Origin: Paramicrobacterium sp051513965
Lineage (GTDB): Bacteria > Actinomycetota > Actinomycetes > Actinomycetales > Microbacteriaceae
Length of the DNA: 64,000 bases
Assembly (NCBI RefSeq): GCF_051513965.1
Contig: NZ_CP195847.1
Coordinates: forward strand, 992,001-1,056,000
Reading direction: 5' to 3'
Part shown: positions 22,722 through 32,499 of the stretch, piece by piece
Layout: each line of letters opens with the position of its first letter
How positions within the stretch are numbered: position 1 is the stretch's first letter
Position numbers and translations under genes: made by a program
Notes under the pieces: model-generated
What the model was told of the DNA's origin: nothing
The model's input: the letters and a program-made list of their open reading frames with translations, nothing else
Databases searched by the model: none

Positions 22722-25645
22722 CGGGCGTCTTCGGCGACGTGTTCGCCGACCGACACATCGGCATCGACGAGACCGCGCGTCAGCGCATGCTCTCGACGCT
22801 CGGCTTCGAGTCGATCGACGATCTCGTCAGCTCGGCCATTCCGCCGCGAATCCGTGTCGATGAGAGCCTCGAGAGCCTCCTCCCTGAGGCCGCGAGCGAG
22901 CGCGAGGCACTCGCCGAGCTGCGCGCGCTCGCCGGGCGAAACACAGTGCGTACGTCGCTCATCGGTCAGGGGTACTACGGAACGGTCACGCCCGCGGTGA
23001 TCACGCGCAACGTGCTCGAGAACCCCTCGTGGTACACCGCGTATACGCCGTACCAGCCCGAGATCTCGCAGGGCCGCCTCGAGGCGCTCATCAACTTCCA
23101 GACCATGGTGACCGACCTCACGGGGCTCGACGCGGCAAACGCGTCGATGCTCGATGAGGGCACGTCTGTGGTCGAAGGGATGCTTCTGGCGCGCCGCGCG
23201 TCGAAGGCGAAGTCCAACGTCTTCGTCGCGGACGCCGACGCATTCCCGCAGACCCTCGCGCTGCTCGAGGCGCGCGCCGAGGCGGTCGGAATCGAACTCG
23301 TGGTGGCCGATCTGCGCGGCGGTGCGGAACTGCCCGAGCACTTCGGTCTGTTCGTCCAGTACCCGGGCGCCTCGGGGGAGATCTGGAACCCGGCCGAACT
23401 CATCGAGAAGACCCACGAGCAGAAGGGCATCGCGGTCGTCGCCGCGGACCTGCTCGCTCTCGCTCTCATCGCCTCGCCCGGGGAACTCGGCGCGGATGTC
23501 GCCGTGGGAACCACCCAGCGTTTCGGCGTGCCGATGGGCTTCGGCGGTCCGCACGCCGGCTACATGGCCGTGCGCAAGGGCCTCGAGCGTCAGCTGCCGG
23601 GTCGCCTCGTCGGGGTGAGCAAGGATGCCGCGGGCCAGCCCGCGTACCGCCTCAGCCTACAGACCCGCGAGCAGCACATCCGCCGTGAGAAGGCCACCTC
23701 GAACATCTGCACCGCGCAGGTTCTTCTCGCCGTCATGGCAGCCATGTACGCGGTGTACCACGGACCGGACGGAATCCGCGCGATCGCGCAGACCGTTCAC
23801 GCAGCGACGGTGCGAGTCCACAGCGCGCTGCGCGCGCACGGTGTCCGCGTGCAGAACGAGAGCTTCTTCGACACCCTGACGGTGACTGTGGACAACGCGG
23901 ATGCGGTTCTCGCACGCGCAGCGGAGCGCGACGTGCTCCTCCACCGAGCTGACCGTCAGACCGTGCGTCTGAGCATGGACGAAGTCGCCGCCTCCGACGC
24001 TGGCCTTGAGGCGCTGCTGATCGAGGTCTTCGGCGACGAGCACGGAGAGCCTCTCCCGGCTCTCGCGGAGGGGAGCCGCCACACGGCCGGCACGAGCGTC
24101 GACGGGCAGCGGGTGAGCGCAGGTTCTCCGGCTCGAGTGATTCCTGTCGAACTCGTGCGTCGCAGCACGTACCTCACGCACCCGGTCTTCAGCTCCTACC
24201 GCTCCGAGACGGCGATGATGCGGTACCTGAAGCGTCTCGCGGACCGCGACTACGCGCTCGACCGCGGAATGATCCCGCTCGGCAGCTGCACGATGAAGCT
24301 CAACGCGGCCACGGAGATGGAGGCCGTCACCTGGCCGGAGTTCGCCGGGCTGCATCCCTTCGCCCCCGTCGACGACGTGCGAGGCTCCCTCGAGCTCATC
24401 GCGCAGCTCGAATCCTGGCTCGCAGATGTCACCGGGTACGACACGGTCTCGCTTCAGCCCAACGCGGGCAGTCAGGGCGAGCTCGCCGGTCTCCTTGCGA
24501 TCCGCGGCTACCACCGCGCGAACGGAGACGACCAGCGCACGGTGTGCCTCATTCCGTCGAGCGCGCACGGCACAAACGCGGCATCCGCTGTTCTGGCCGG
24601 TATGAAGGTTGTCGTGGTCGCGTGCGACGACAACGGCAACGTCGACCTCGCCGACCTGCGCGCTAAAGTCGAGTCGCACGCCGACGCCCTCGCGGCGCTC
24701 ATGATCACGTATCCGTCGACGCACGGTGTCTACGAGCATGACGTTGTGCAGATCACTCAGGCGGTGCACGACGCCGGAGGCCAGGTGTACATTGACGGCG
24801 CGAACCTCAACGCGCTGCTCGGCTACGCGCGCTTCGGCGACTTCGGCGGAGACGTATCGCACCTGAACCTGCACAAGACGTTCTGCATCCCGCATGGCGG
24901 TGGAGGGCCTGGCGTCGGCCCCGTGGCCGCGAAGGCGCACCTCGCGCCGTACCTGCCGGGGCACCCGATGGCTCAGACGAATGACCATTCGGGGCTGACG
25001 CACGACGGCGGGCCGGTCTCGGCGGCGCCCTTCGGCAGCCCGAGCATTCTGCCGATCACCTGGGCGTACATCCGGATGATGGGTGCGGAAGGCCTGGCGC
25101 GTGCGACGCGCGCCGCGGTGCTGAGTGCGAACTACATCGCGCGCCGTCTGCGTGAGCACTTCCCGGTGCTCTACACGGGCGACAACGGGCTCGTCGCACA
25201 CGAGTGCATCCTTGACCTGCGCCCGCTCACGAAGGAGACCGGCATCACGGTTGACGATGTGGCGAAGCGGCTCATCGACTACGGCTTCCACGCGCCGACC
25301 ATGTCGTTCCCCGTTCCGGGCACCCTCATGGTGGAGCCCACGGAGAGTGAGGATCTCGACGAGCTCGACCGTTTCATCGACGCGATGATCGGCATCAAGG
25401 CGGAAGCGGATGCCGTCGCAGTCGGCGACGCGCCTGCGGACGACAACGTCCTCGTCGGAGCACCGCACACCGCTGAGTCGATCGCCGCGGCCGAGTGGAC
25501 GCACCCCTACACGCGCGAGCAGGCGGTCTATCCGGTGCGCTCGCTCGTTCGCACGAAGTACTGGCCGCCGGTGCGCCGCATCGACCAGGCCTACGGCGAC
25601 CGCAACCTCATGTGCGAGTGCCCGCCGATCGAGGCGTTCGAGTAG
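22718..25645 (+). CDS. gcvP: glycine dehydrogenase (decarboxylating), P protein
   Basis: A 975-residue single-chain P protein that decarboxylates glycine with pyridoxal phosphate and passes the aminomethyl group to GcvH. The PLP lysine is Lys720 in NLHKTFCIPHGGGGPG. Other landmarks are FADRHIG at the N terminus, GQGYYGT, VGVSKDAAG, and LGSCTMKLN (in MIPLGSCTMKLNA). GTG 22718 overlaps the gcvH stop codon (GTGA). The L protein is not in the window. Confidence 0.96.
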   Translation: MTGVFGDVFADRHIGIDETARQRMLSTLGFESIDDLVSSAIPPRIRVDESLESLLPEAASEREALAELRALAGRNTVRTSLIGQGYYGTVTPAVITRNVLENPSWYTAYTPYQPEISQGRLEALINFQTMVTDLTGLDAANASMLDEGTSVVEGMLLARRASKAKSNVFVADADAFPQTLALLEARAEAVGIELVVADLRGGAELPEHFGLFVQYPGASGEIWNPAELIEKTHEQKGIAVVAADLLALALIASPGELGADVAVGTTQRFGVPMGFGGPHAGYMAVRKGLERQLPGRLVGVSKDAAGQPAYRLSLQTREQHIRREKATSNICTAQVLLAVMAAMYAVYHGPDGIRAIAQTVHAATVRVHSALRAHGVRVQNESFFDTLTVTVDNADAVLARAAERDVLLHRADRQTVRLSMDEVAASDAGLEALLIEVFGDEHGEPLPALAEGSRHTAGTSVDGQRVSAGSPARVIPVELVRRSTYLTHPVFSSYRSETAMMRYLKRLADRDYALDRGMIPLGSCTMKLNAATEMEAVTWPEFAGLHPFAPVDDVRGSLELIAQLESWLADVTGYDTVSLQPNAGSQGELAGLLAIRGYHRANGDDQRTVCLIPSSAHGTNAASAVLAGMKVVVVACDDNGNVDLADLRAKVESHADALAALMITYPSTHGVYEHDVVQITQAVHDAGGQVYIDGANLNALLGYARFGDFGGDVSHLNLHKTFCIPHGGGGPGVGPVAAKAHLAPYLPGHPMAQTNDHSGLTHDGGPVSAAPFGSPSILPITWAYIRMMGAEGLARATRAAVLSANYIARRLREHFPVLYTGDNGLVAHECILDLRPLTKETGITVDDVAKRLIDYGFHAPTMSFPVPGTLMVEPTESEDLDELDRFIDAMIGIKAEADAVAVGDAPADDNVLVGAPHTAESIAAAEWTHPYTREQAVYPVRSLVRTKYWPPVRRIDQAYGDRNLMCECPPIEAFE

Positions 25646-25659
25646 AAGAGACGCCGACA

Positions 25660-25704
25660 GAGGGATGCCGGGACCGAAGCGCTGCTTCGAACCCGGCATC
25701 CCTC
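25660..25704. terminator. bidirectional terminator between gcvP and actP
   Basis: GAGGGATGCCGGG (25660-25672) pairs with CCCGGCATCCCTC (25692-25704), and the loop holds a second stem, CGAAGC with GCTTCG. It sits between convergent genes. Confidence 0.85.
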
Positions 25705-25726
25705 ATCTGTGCCGTCTGCGTGCGGG

Positions 25727-27337
25727 TCAGTGCTCGACCGCGCGCTCGGCGCCGTGACCGGTGAGCGAACGCACCTCCATCTCGGCAGCGATTCGCGGGT
25801 CCTCCGCCGTCTTCGACGTGATCGTTCCGATCCAGCCCAGCGCGAAGCCGAGCGGGATGGAGACGATGCCCGGGTTCTGGAGCGGGAAGATCGCGAAGTT
25901 CGCGTCGGCGAACACCGACGTCTCCGTTCCCGAGAACACGGGCGAGAGCACGATCAGGAGCAGTGCCGAGCCGAGTCCGCCGTACATGCTCCACAGCGCG
26001 CCACGTGTGTTGAAGCGCTTCCAGAACAGCGAGTAGAGGATCGTCGGGAGGTTCGCGCTCGCCGCGATGGCGAAGGCGAGGGCGACGAGGAAGGCGATGT
26101 TCTGCCCCTGCACGCCGATTCCGCCGATGATCGAGAGGATGCCGATCACGACGACCGTGATGCGGGCGATCTTGACCTCCTTGCCCTGCGAAGCCTTTCC
26201 GCGCTTGATGACGTTCGTGTAGATGTCATGCGCGAACGAGGTCGCCGCGGTGATGGTGAGCCCGGCGACCACGGCGAGGATCGTCGCGAACGCCACCGCC
26301 GCGATGATGCCGAGTAGCCACGCTCCGCCGAGCTCGAAGGCGAGCATCGGAGCGGCCGAGTTGACCCCTCCTGGAGCGGCGAGGATGCGGTCGGCGCCGA
26401 CGAGCGTCACCGCGCCGTAGCCGAGCACGAGCGTGAAGAGGTAGAACAGGCCGATCAGCCAGATCGCCCAGACCACGCTTCGTCGTGCTTCCTTCGCCGT
26501 CGGAACGGTGTAGAACCGCATGAGCACGTGGGGGAGCCCCGCGGTTCCGAGCACGAGAGCGAGCGCGAGGGAGACGAAGTCCAGCTTGGACGTCTCGGTC
26601 GCACCGTACTTCATGCCGGGTTCGAGGATCTCTGGGCCCGCGGCGGCGGCGGCGTTGCCGAGCAGCTCAGACAGGTTGAAGCCATTGAGGGCGAGGACCC
26701 AGACCGTCATGAGTGCCGCGCCCGCGATGAGCAGCGCACCCTTGATGATCTGCACCCACGTGGTGCCCTTCATTCCGCCGATCAGCACATAGAGGATCAT
26801 GAGTGTCCCGACGACCGCGATCACGATCGATTGCCCGGCCTCCTCGTGGATGCCGAGGAGCAGCGAGACCAGGCCTCCGGCGCCCGCCATCTGAGCGAGC
26901 AGGTAGAAGAGGCAGACGGCCAGCGTCGACAGCGCGGCGGCCATGCGGACGGGGCGCTGCTTCAGGCGGAAGCTCAGCACGTCGGCCATCGTGAACTTGC
27001 CCGTGTTCCGCAGCAGCTCGGCGACCAGCAGCAGGGCGACGAGCCAGGCGACCAGGAACCCGATGGAGTAGAGGAACCCGTCGTAGCCGTTGACCGCGAT
27101 GGCGCCGCAGATGCCGAGGAAGGATGCCGCAGAGAGGTAGTCGCCGGCGATGGCGGTGCCGTTCTGCCCGCCGGAGAACGATCGTCCACCGGCGTAGTAG
27201 TCTGCGGCGGTCTTGTTGTTGCGGCTCGCACGGAGGACGACGATCAGCGTGACGGCGACGAACGCCGCAAAGATGCCGATATTGAGCAGCGGCTCGCCGA
27301 CGGTCTCGATCTCGGCGGCCTGGATGATGGGGCTCAT
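25727..27337 (-). CDS. actP: cation/acetate symporter (SSS family)
   Basis: A 536-residue integral membrane protein of the sodium:solute symporter family with about 13 hydrophobic segments. ADYYAGGRSFSGGQNGTAIAGDYLSAASFLG at the N terminus (read as DYYAGG and AGDYLSAASFLG) is the ActP/acetate-symporter signature; later come GGMKGTTWVQIIKG and FATILAVVAGLTITAATSFAHDIY. It would import acetate and related short monocarboxylates. The upstream DUF485 gene overlaps it by 4 bp, the usual yjcH-actP pairing. The acetyl-CoA synthetase often found alongside is not in the window. Confidence 0.88.
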   Translation of the reverse strand: MSPIIQAAEIETVGEPLLNIGIFAAFVAVTLIVVLRASRNNKTAADYYAGGRSFSGGQNGTAIAGDYLSAASFLGICGAIAVNGYDGFLYSIGFLVAWLVALLLVAELLRNTGKFTMADVLSFRLKQRPVRMAAALSTLAVCLFYLLAQMAGAGGLVSLLLGIHEEAGQSIVIAVVGTLMILYVLIGGMKGTTWVQIIKGALLIAGAALMTVWVLALNGFNLSELLGNAAAAAGPEILEPGMKYGATETSKLDFVSLALALVLGTAGLPHVLMRFYTVPTAKEARRSVVWAIWLIGLFYLFTLVLGYGAVTLVGADRILAAPGGVNSAAPMLAFELGGAWLLGIIAAVAFATILAVVAGLTITAATSFAHDIYTNVIKRGKASQGKEVKIARITVVVIGILSIIGGIGVQGQNIAFLVALAFAIAASANLPTILYSLFWKRFNTRGALWSMYGGLGSALLLIVLSPVFSGTETSVFADANFAIFPLQNPGIVSIPLGFALGWIGTITSKTAEDPRIAAEMEVRSLTGHGAERAVEH

Positions 27338-27702
27338 CGATCAGCCTCCGTGCTTCCGACGGTCTCACGCGTCTCGAGTTCTTCACGGATCGACGTGGCC
27401 AGGGGGTCGAGCTTGCGGTTCGCGTAGCTCACGTACCACATGGTGATGCCGAAGGTCGTGACGAACTGGCCGAGCCCCAGGATGACACCGAGGTTGATGT
27501 TTCCGATGACCGGGGTCGACATGAAGTCGTGCGCGTAGTCCGCCAACAGCACGTAGGCGAAATACCAGACGAGGAATGCGACGGCGAGTGGAAAGGCGAA
27601 GCTGCGGTGCCGTCTCCGCAGCTCTCGGAACTCCGGAGAGTTCTGTGTCTCTCTGTAATCGGGGACCCGCTCATCGCGGGATGGGTCGGTTACTGGAACC
27701 AT
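27334..27702 (-). CDS. DUF485 membrane protein, actP partner
   Basis: A 122-residue inner-membrane protein with two hydrophobic segments (AVAFLVWYFAYVLLADY and a second near GVILGLGQFVTTFGITMWYV) after a polar N terminus ending LRRRHRSFAFP, the DUF485 layout. In many bacteria such a gene precedes actP and the two are co-transcribed; here the stop overlaps the actP start (4 bp). Its role with the symporter is unproven. ATG 27702 has AGGAGG upstream. Confidence 0.88.
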   Translation of the reverse strand: MVPVTDPSRDERVPDYRETQNSPEFRELRRRHRSFAFPLAVAFLVWYFAYVLLADYAHDFMSTPVIGNINLGVILGLGQFVTTFGITMWYVSYANRKLDPLATSIREELETRETVGSTEADR

Positions 27703-27757
27703 GATCCTCCTTGATCATGTGCACCCTGAGGGCGGCACAACATTGTGTCGTGCTCGC

Positions 27758-27763
27758 ACTCTA
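27758..27763 (-). promoter_or_regulatory. candidate -10 (TAGAGT) of DUF485-actP
   Basis: On the minus strand TAGAGT lies about 55 nt upstream of the DUF485 ATG. A weak TTTTGC occurs 17 bp further upstream. Confidence 0.35.
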
Positions 27764-27800
27764 CTGAAAGTCAGTCGAGCGCAAAAGCGTTATCCACAGG

Positions 27801-28586
27801 TCAGCCGACGGAGAAGATTTCTGGCCACAGTGAGACCGCCAGCGGATAGCCGACGAATGAGACGACGTCGAGAAGCAGGTGAGCGACGACCAGAGGAGCG
27901 ACGCGCCCGAAGCGCACATAGAACCACCCGAAGACGATTCCCATGACGGCGTTTCCGATGAACGGGCCGAAACCCTGGTACAGGTGGTAGCTTCCGCGCA
28001 GGAGCGCGGCTGCGCCGACGATCGTCCACGTGCGCCATCCGAGCTGTCGCAGCCGGGTGAACAGATACCCGACGACGATGATCTCTTCGAGCAGAGCCGC
28101 GCGCAGAGCGGAGAGGATCAGCACGGGCACTGTCCACCAGTGGGCATCGAGGCCGGATGCCTGTACGGCGACGGTGATTCCGAGCATCCGACCGATCGCA
28201 TAGAGTGCGATTCCAGGGATGCCAATGGCGGCGAACAGCAGTAGGCCGCCGCCGATGTCGCGACCCGGCCGCGTCGCTGTGAGCCCGATGCGCGCGAACG
28301 CCGACTGGGCCGGCCGCCACAGCAGATAGATGGCGAGCATGACCGGGACGACTCCGAAGCAGATTCCGAGCACCTGATAGACGAGATCAGCCCACGCCCG
28401 TTCGTCCTGCGACGGGTTGAGGCCCGCCGACTGATCCGCGAGCGGCGTCTCCGACAGCATCCTGATGACGATGTCGACGATTGCGTAGACGGCGGATGCT
28501 CCGAGCGAGAGCCCCAGAACGATGGCGATCTCCCACCAGAGCCGCGCGCGCTCGTCAGGCGTTCGGGCGAGATCGGGAACAGTCAT
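27801..28586 (-). CDS. CPBP family intramembrane metalloprotease
   Basis: A 261-residue protein with about seven hydrophobic segments. Conserved motifs of the CPBP/Abi family are seen: the EE pair in AALLEEIIVVGYLFTRL near residue 168, then RGSYHLYQGFGPF with histidine, and VVAHLLLDVVSF with histidine and aspartate. These are the proposed metal ligands of Rce1-like proteases. Function in bacteria is usually unknown, sometimes bacteriocin self-immunity. It diverges from a solute-binding protein gene across 62 bp. Confidence 0.85.
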   Translation of the reverse strand: MTVPDLARTPDERARLWWEIAIVLGLSLGASAVYAIVDIVIRMLSETPLADQSAGLNPSQDERAWADLVYQVLGICFGVVPVMLAIYLLWRPAQSAFARIGLTATRPGRDIGGGLLLFAAIGIPGIALYAIGRMLGITVAVQASGLDAHWWTVPVLILSALRAALLEEIIVVGYLFTRLRQLGWRTWTIVGAAALLRGSYHLYQGFGPFIGNAVMGIVFGWFYVRFGRVAPLVVAHLLLDVVSFVGYPLAVSLWPEIFSVG

Positions 28587-28648
28587 TCTGGAGCATCCAT
28601 CCAGGGTCGGGGGATGGCGCCAGTGTAGCGTTTCGCCCAGGAGGTCGA

Positions 28649-30436
28649 ATGCGATTCAGACGGATCCTCGCCGCATCGGCTGCGCTCGCCGCGGCCGCTC
28701 TCGTCGGAAGCTCGTGCTCGAGTCCCTCACCGGACGTCGACTCGAGCGTGACGATCGGAACGGGGGAGCGCTTCACGTCGTACAACACGACCACTCCGTC
28801 GGGCGCCTCGAGTGGAAACGGCAACGTCACGGCGATGACGCTCTCCGGATTCACCTCGCCCGGCTCCGATCTTGAGACCGTCGACGACGCGTCCTTCGGT
28901 GAGATCGAGAAGATCTCTGACGACCCGCTCGTCGTCAGGTACTCGCTCAGCGACCGGGCCACGTGGTCGGACGGAACGCCTGTGGACGCTGCGGACCTGC
29001 TCCTCGATTGGGCGGCGAACTCTCGAGCGCTCGATTCCGACGATGTCGACATCGAGGCTTACCGCAGCGCTCTCGAGAAGGACCCGTCCGCTGACCTTCC
29101 CGACGGGACGGTCTTCTTCGATTCGGGCGCTCAGAGCTCGATGGGCCTTGGGCTCGCTCGCGACGTTCCGCAGATCAGCGAGGACGGGCGGTCGATGACC
29201 GTCACCTACACACGTCCGATCGCCGATTGGAAGATCGCGCTCCCGCCGCCGCTACCCGCTCACGTGGTCGCCGAGCACGCCCTCGGCGTGAGTGACGAGG
29301 ATGCCGGCAAGACAGCGATCATCGATGCGATCACCGAGGGCGATGACGCATCCCTCAGCTCGATCGCATCGTTCTGGAACACCGGATTCGCGCTGGAGAA
29401 CGTCGATGATCCGGCATCCGTGATGCTTTCGAGTGGCCCCTACGCCATCGACGCCATCGATCCGGAGAAAGGCGTTACACTCACGTCGAACCCGAAGTAC
29501 CGCGGCGCCCACACGCCGTCGATCCAGACGGTCCAGCTCGACTACGTTGACTCACCGTCGGATGCCGTGGATGCGCTGTCCTCCGGAGATGTCGACGTCA
29601 TTTCTCCGCAGGCGACTCCCGACGTCGCTGAGGCGCTCGCAGACGTACACGACGTCTCTGTGCTCACGGGCCTCGTGGCGAGCTTTGAGCACCTCGATCT
29701 CCAGATCTCGGGCTCGATCGACGGTGTCTTCGACGATGCTCGAGTTCGCGAGGCCTTTCTGAAGACGATTCCTCGTGAGCAGATCGTCCGCGACCTCGTC
29801 TCACCCATCGTCGGGTCGAAGGCTGAGGTGCGCGACTCGTTCGTGTTCACGCCGGGCATGGACGGATACCGAGACGCAGCCGATGCGGCATCCTCGTTTT
29901 CTGACGTCGACATCGACGGCGCCGCGAAGCTCCTCGATGAGGCGGGAACGACGAACCCGGAAGTCTGCATTCTCTATGCGTCCGACAACCCGAGGCGCGC
30001 GACTGAGTTCTCTCTCATAGCCGAGTCGGCAAAGAAGGCGGGTTTCACCGTCACCGACTGCGGCACCACGAACTGGCGTGAGCTTCTCGGTGCGCCGGGC
30101 AAGTATGACGCAGCGCTCTTCGCCTGGGAATCGACGAGTACGGGAGCGGTCGACTCGGCGAGCCGATATATCTCAGGGGCACAAGGCAACTTCAACGGCT
30201 ATTCGAGCGACCGGGTGGACGATCTCTACGAGCGACTCGCGACGACGGCGGATTCAGACGAGAAGCGGAAGCTACTCTCTCAGGTCGATGAACAGCTGTG
30301 GGCAGATGGCTACGGGATGCCGCTCTATCAGTTCCCCTCAATCACCGCGTACGATCCGACCGCGGTCTCCGGCGTTGACCCGATCGTGCTGTCGCCGACG
30401 CTGTACTGGAACGTCTGGGAATGGAGAGTGCCGTGA
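28649..30436 (+). CDS. family-5 extracellular solute-binding lipoprotein (peptide ABC type), orphan
   Basis: A 595-residue lipoprotein: signal with MRFRRILAASAALAAAALVG and lipobox GSSC (Cys23). The mature part follows family-5 binding proteins, with RYSLSDRATWSDGTPVDAADLLLDW, LPAHVVAEHALG, DDARVREAFLKTIPREQIV and MDGYRDAADAA. It would capture an oligopeptide or similar solute for import. It precedes the complete oligopeptide operon on the same strand but is separated by 304 bp with its own candidate promoter, so it is either an extra receptor for that transporter or an orphan. ATG 28649 has AGGAGGTC upstream. Confidence 0.87.
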   Translation: MRFRRILAASAALAAAALVGSSCSSPSPDVDSSVTIGTGERFTSYNTTTPSGASSGNGNVTAMTLSGFTSPGSDLETVDDASFGEIEKISDDPLVVRYSLSDRATWSDGTPVDAADLLLDWAANSRALDSDDVDIEAYRSALEKDPSADLPDGTVFFDSGAQSSMGLGLARDVPQISEDGRSMTVTYTRPIADWKIALPPPLPAHVVAEHALGVSDEDAGKTAIIDAITEGDDASLSSIASFWNTGFALENVDDPASVMLSSGPYAIDAIDPEKGVTLTSNPKYRGAHTPSIQTVQLDYVDSPSDAVDALSSGDVDVISPQATPDVAEALADVHDVSVLTGLVASFEHLDLQISGSIDGVFDDARVREAFLKTIPREQIVRDLVSPIVGSKAEVRDSFVFTPGMDGYRDAADAASSFSDVDIDGAAKLLDEAGTTNPEVCILYASDNPRRATEFSLIAESAKKAGFTVTDCGTTNWRELLGAPGKYDAALFAWESTSTGAVDSASRYISGAQGNFNGYSSDRVDDLYERLATTADSDEKRKLLSQVDEQLWADGYGMPLYQFPSITAYDPTAVSGVDPIVLSPTLYWNVWEWRVP

Positions 30437-30740
30437 TCTGTTCGGATCGTCTCCGTGGAGATGACTCCGCTTCTGCTGACAGTGACCTGGATGCGTCGAT
30501 GGTGCTCGTGGCGAAGATCCGGTAAGTGGACTGTGTGTCAAACCTTCTTCGCAAATAATTGCATTGCCCGCAATGATCGCGCGTAAACAGGGCAGTTCTT
30601 ACAAATCGGTTAGTTCCTAGTAACATTCCTGCTGTGCGCGTTGTGCGCTCGTGCGTGTTGCGCCTAGTGTCGTGCTATTACTCTTGCGGCAGCGCGGCCC
30701 TACAGGCGTTGCCGCACTTCACCCTTGCACAGGAGGAAAA
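30437..30740. other. intergenic region with candidate promoter and inverted repeat
   Basis: No gene is seen. TTACAA (30599-30604) and TAACAT (30621-30626), 16 bp apart, form a plausible sigma70-type promoter 115 nt upstream of the next GTG. ATTGC (30558-30562) and GCAAT (30570-30574) form a small inverted repeat 25 bp further upstream that could bind a regulator. Several GC-rich repeats fill the remaining leader. Confidence 0.5.
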
Positions 30741-32372
30741 GTGAGAAGAACGACGTCGCGAACGCGACGCCTGCTCACCGCTACAGCGGTAGCGAGCGTT
30801 GCGGCTCTCGCGTTGGCCGGCTGCTCAAACGGCGGCGGCGACACGGGCGATGCATCCGCCGACAACTCGGCGATCATCACCGTCAACGGCAACGAACCCC
30901 AGAACCCGCTCATCCCGACGAACACCAACGAAGTCGGCGGCGGTAAGATCCTTGACTCGATCTTCGCCGGACTCATCTACTACGACGTCGACGGTGCAGT
31001 GCACAATGAGGTCGCCAAGTCGATTGAGAGTGAGGACAGCAAGGTCTGGGACATCCAGCTCAACGAGGGCTGGAAATTCACGAACGGCGAAGACGTCACA
31101 GCAAAGTCCTTCGTCGACGCGTGGAACTACGGTGCGAAGCTCAGCAACGAGCAGCTTTCGTCCTACTTCTTCGAGGACATCGAGGGCTTCAGTTGGGATG
31201 AAGACAGCGAGCTGAGTGGCCTCGAGATCATCGACGACTACCACTTCACGGTCACGCTGAAGCACCCGGCTTCTGACTTCGGTCAGCGTCTCGGCTACTC
31301 TGCGTTCTACCCGCTGCCCTCGGTCGCGTTCGAGGACATGAAGGCATTCGGGCAGAACCCGATCGGCAACGGGATGTACAAGCTCGCGGGCGACGACGCA
31401 TGGCAGCACGACGTGCAGATCGACCTCGTGAAGAATGAGGACTACAAGGGCGAGCGCGAGGCGAAGAACGGCGGTCTGACGATCAAGTTCTACGCCAACC
31501 AGGACTCCGCTTACTCTGATCTGCTCGCGGATCAGCTCGACGTTCTCGACCAGATTCCGGACTCCGCCTTCGGATCGTACGAGTCGGACCTCGGTGACCG
31601 CGCCGTCAACCAGCCTTCGGCGGTCTTCCAGTCGTTCACGATCGGCGAGTTCCTCGATCACTTCAGCGGTGAAGAGGGCAAGCTGCGTCGTCAGGCGCTG
31701 TCCATGTCGATCAACCGCGACGAGATCACGGATGTGATCTTCCAGGGCACACGAACTCCCGCCAGCGACTTCACCTCCCCGGTCATCGACGGGTGGAGCG
31801 ATGATCTCAAGGGCGCCGATGTTCTGAAGTTCGACGAGAAGAAGGCACAGGATCTGTGGGCGCAGGCCGATGAGATCAGCCCCTGGGAGGGCACCTTCAC
31901 AATCGCTTACAACTCCGACGGTGGACACCAGGCGTGGGTTGATGCGGTGACCAACAGCATCTCCAACGTCCTGGGCATCGACGCGAAGGGCAAGGCATAC
32001 CCGACGTTCGCGGAGCTCCGCGAAGACGTCACGAACCGCACCATCACGGGCGCGAACCGCAGCGGTTGGCAGGCCGACTACCCGGGTCTGTACAACTTCC
32101 TCGGGCCGCTCTACGGAACCGGCGCCGGTTCGAACGACGGTGACTACTCGAGTGAGGAGTTCGACACGCTGATCAAGGAAGGCATCAGCGCGACGGACGA
32201 CGAGACCGCTAACAAGAAGTTCCAGGAGGCGCAGGAAGTGCTGCTCAAGGACCTTCCGGCGATCCCGCTCTGGTACCAGAACCTTGTCGGTGGGTACTCG
32301 ACGCTCGTCGACAACGTCGAGTTCGGCTGGAACTCGGTGCCGCTCTACTACAACATCACCAAGAAGGCGTAA
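30741..32372 (+). CDS. family-5 solute-binding lipoprotein of oligopeptide transporter 1
   Basis: A 543-residue lipoprotein with a Tat-like or Sec signal (RRTTSRTRRLLTATAVA) and lipobox LAGC (Cys28). The mature domain has the family-5 signature around KVWDIQLNEGWKFTNGEDVTAKSFVDAWNYGA (read as LNEGWKFTNGEDVTA and SFVDAWNYGA), GLEIIDDYHFTVTLK and GNGMYKLAG. It delivers oligopeptides to the permeases 32500-34357. GTG 30741 has AGGAGGAAAA directly upstream. The gene is separated from the permeases by a strong intercistronic hairpin. Confidence 0.92.
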   Translation: MRRTTSRTRRLLTATAVASVAALALAGCSNGGGDTGDASADNSAIITVNGNEPQNPLIPTNTNEVGGGKILDSIFAGLIYYDVDGAVHNEVAKSIESEDSKVWDIQLNEGWKFTNGEDVTAKSFVDAWNYGAKLSNEQLSSYFFEDIEGFSWDEDSELSGLEIIDDYHFTVTLKHPASDFGQRLGYSAFYPLPSVAFEDMKAFGQNPIGNGMYKLAGDDAWQHDVQIDLVKNEDYKGEREAKNGGLTIKFYANQDSAYSDLLADQLDVLDQIPDSAFGSYESDLGDRAVNQPSAVFQSFTIGEFLDHFSGEEGKLRRQALSMSINRDEITDVIFQGTRTPASDFTSPVIDGWSDDLKGADVLKFDEKKAQDLWAQADEISPWEGTFTIAYNSDGGHQAWVDAVTNSISNVLGIDAKGKAYPTFAELREDVTNRTITGANRSGWQADYPGLYNFLGPLYGTGAGSNDGDYSSEEFDTLIKEGISATDDETANKKFQEAQEVLLKDLPAIPLWYQNLVGGYSTLVDNVEFGWNSVPLYYNITKKA

Positions 32373-32386
32373 CCCGCCTTGCGCAC

Positions 32387-32423
32387 GATGGGGTGGCGTA
32401 GCTCTCAGCTGCGCCACCCCATC
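32387..32423 (+). terminator. intercistronic hairpin between binding protein and permeases
   Basis: GATGGGGTGGCG (32387-32398) pairs with CGCCACCCCATC (32412-32423), and the inner AGCT/AGCT extends the stem to about 17 bp around a 3-nt loop. There is no T-tract. Such hairpins in ABC operons favour more binding protein than permease by partial termination or 3'-end protection. Confidence 0.75.
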
Positions 32424-32499
32424 TGCGAGCCGCCCCTCGACTACCCGCGAAACGGTCCCTTCTCTATGACCCACAACAGAACGGCACGGTGAGCGAAAC

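Noticed and set aside
23657..25699. Long antisense open frame opposite gcvP
   Set aside because: It lies fully opposite a gene with the complete GcvP motifs; long antisense frames are a by-product of high third-position GC.
28649..30436. Assignment of the first binding protein to the following oppB-oppC-oppDF operon
   Set aside because: The 304-bp gap with a separate promoter and a second binding protein in between make membership uncertain; I left it as an orphan.
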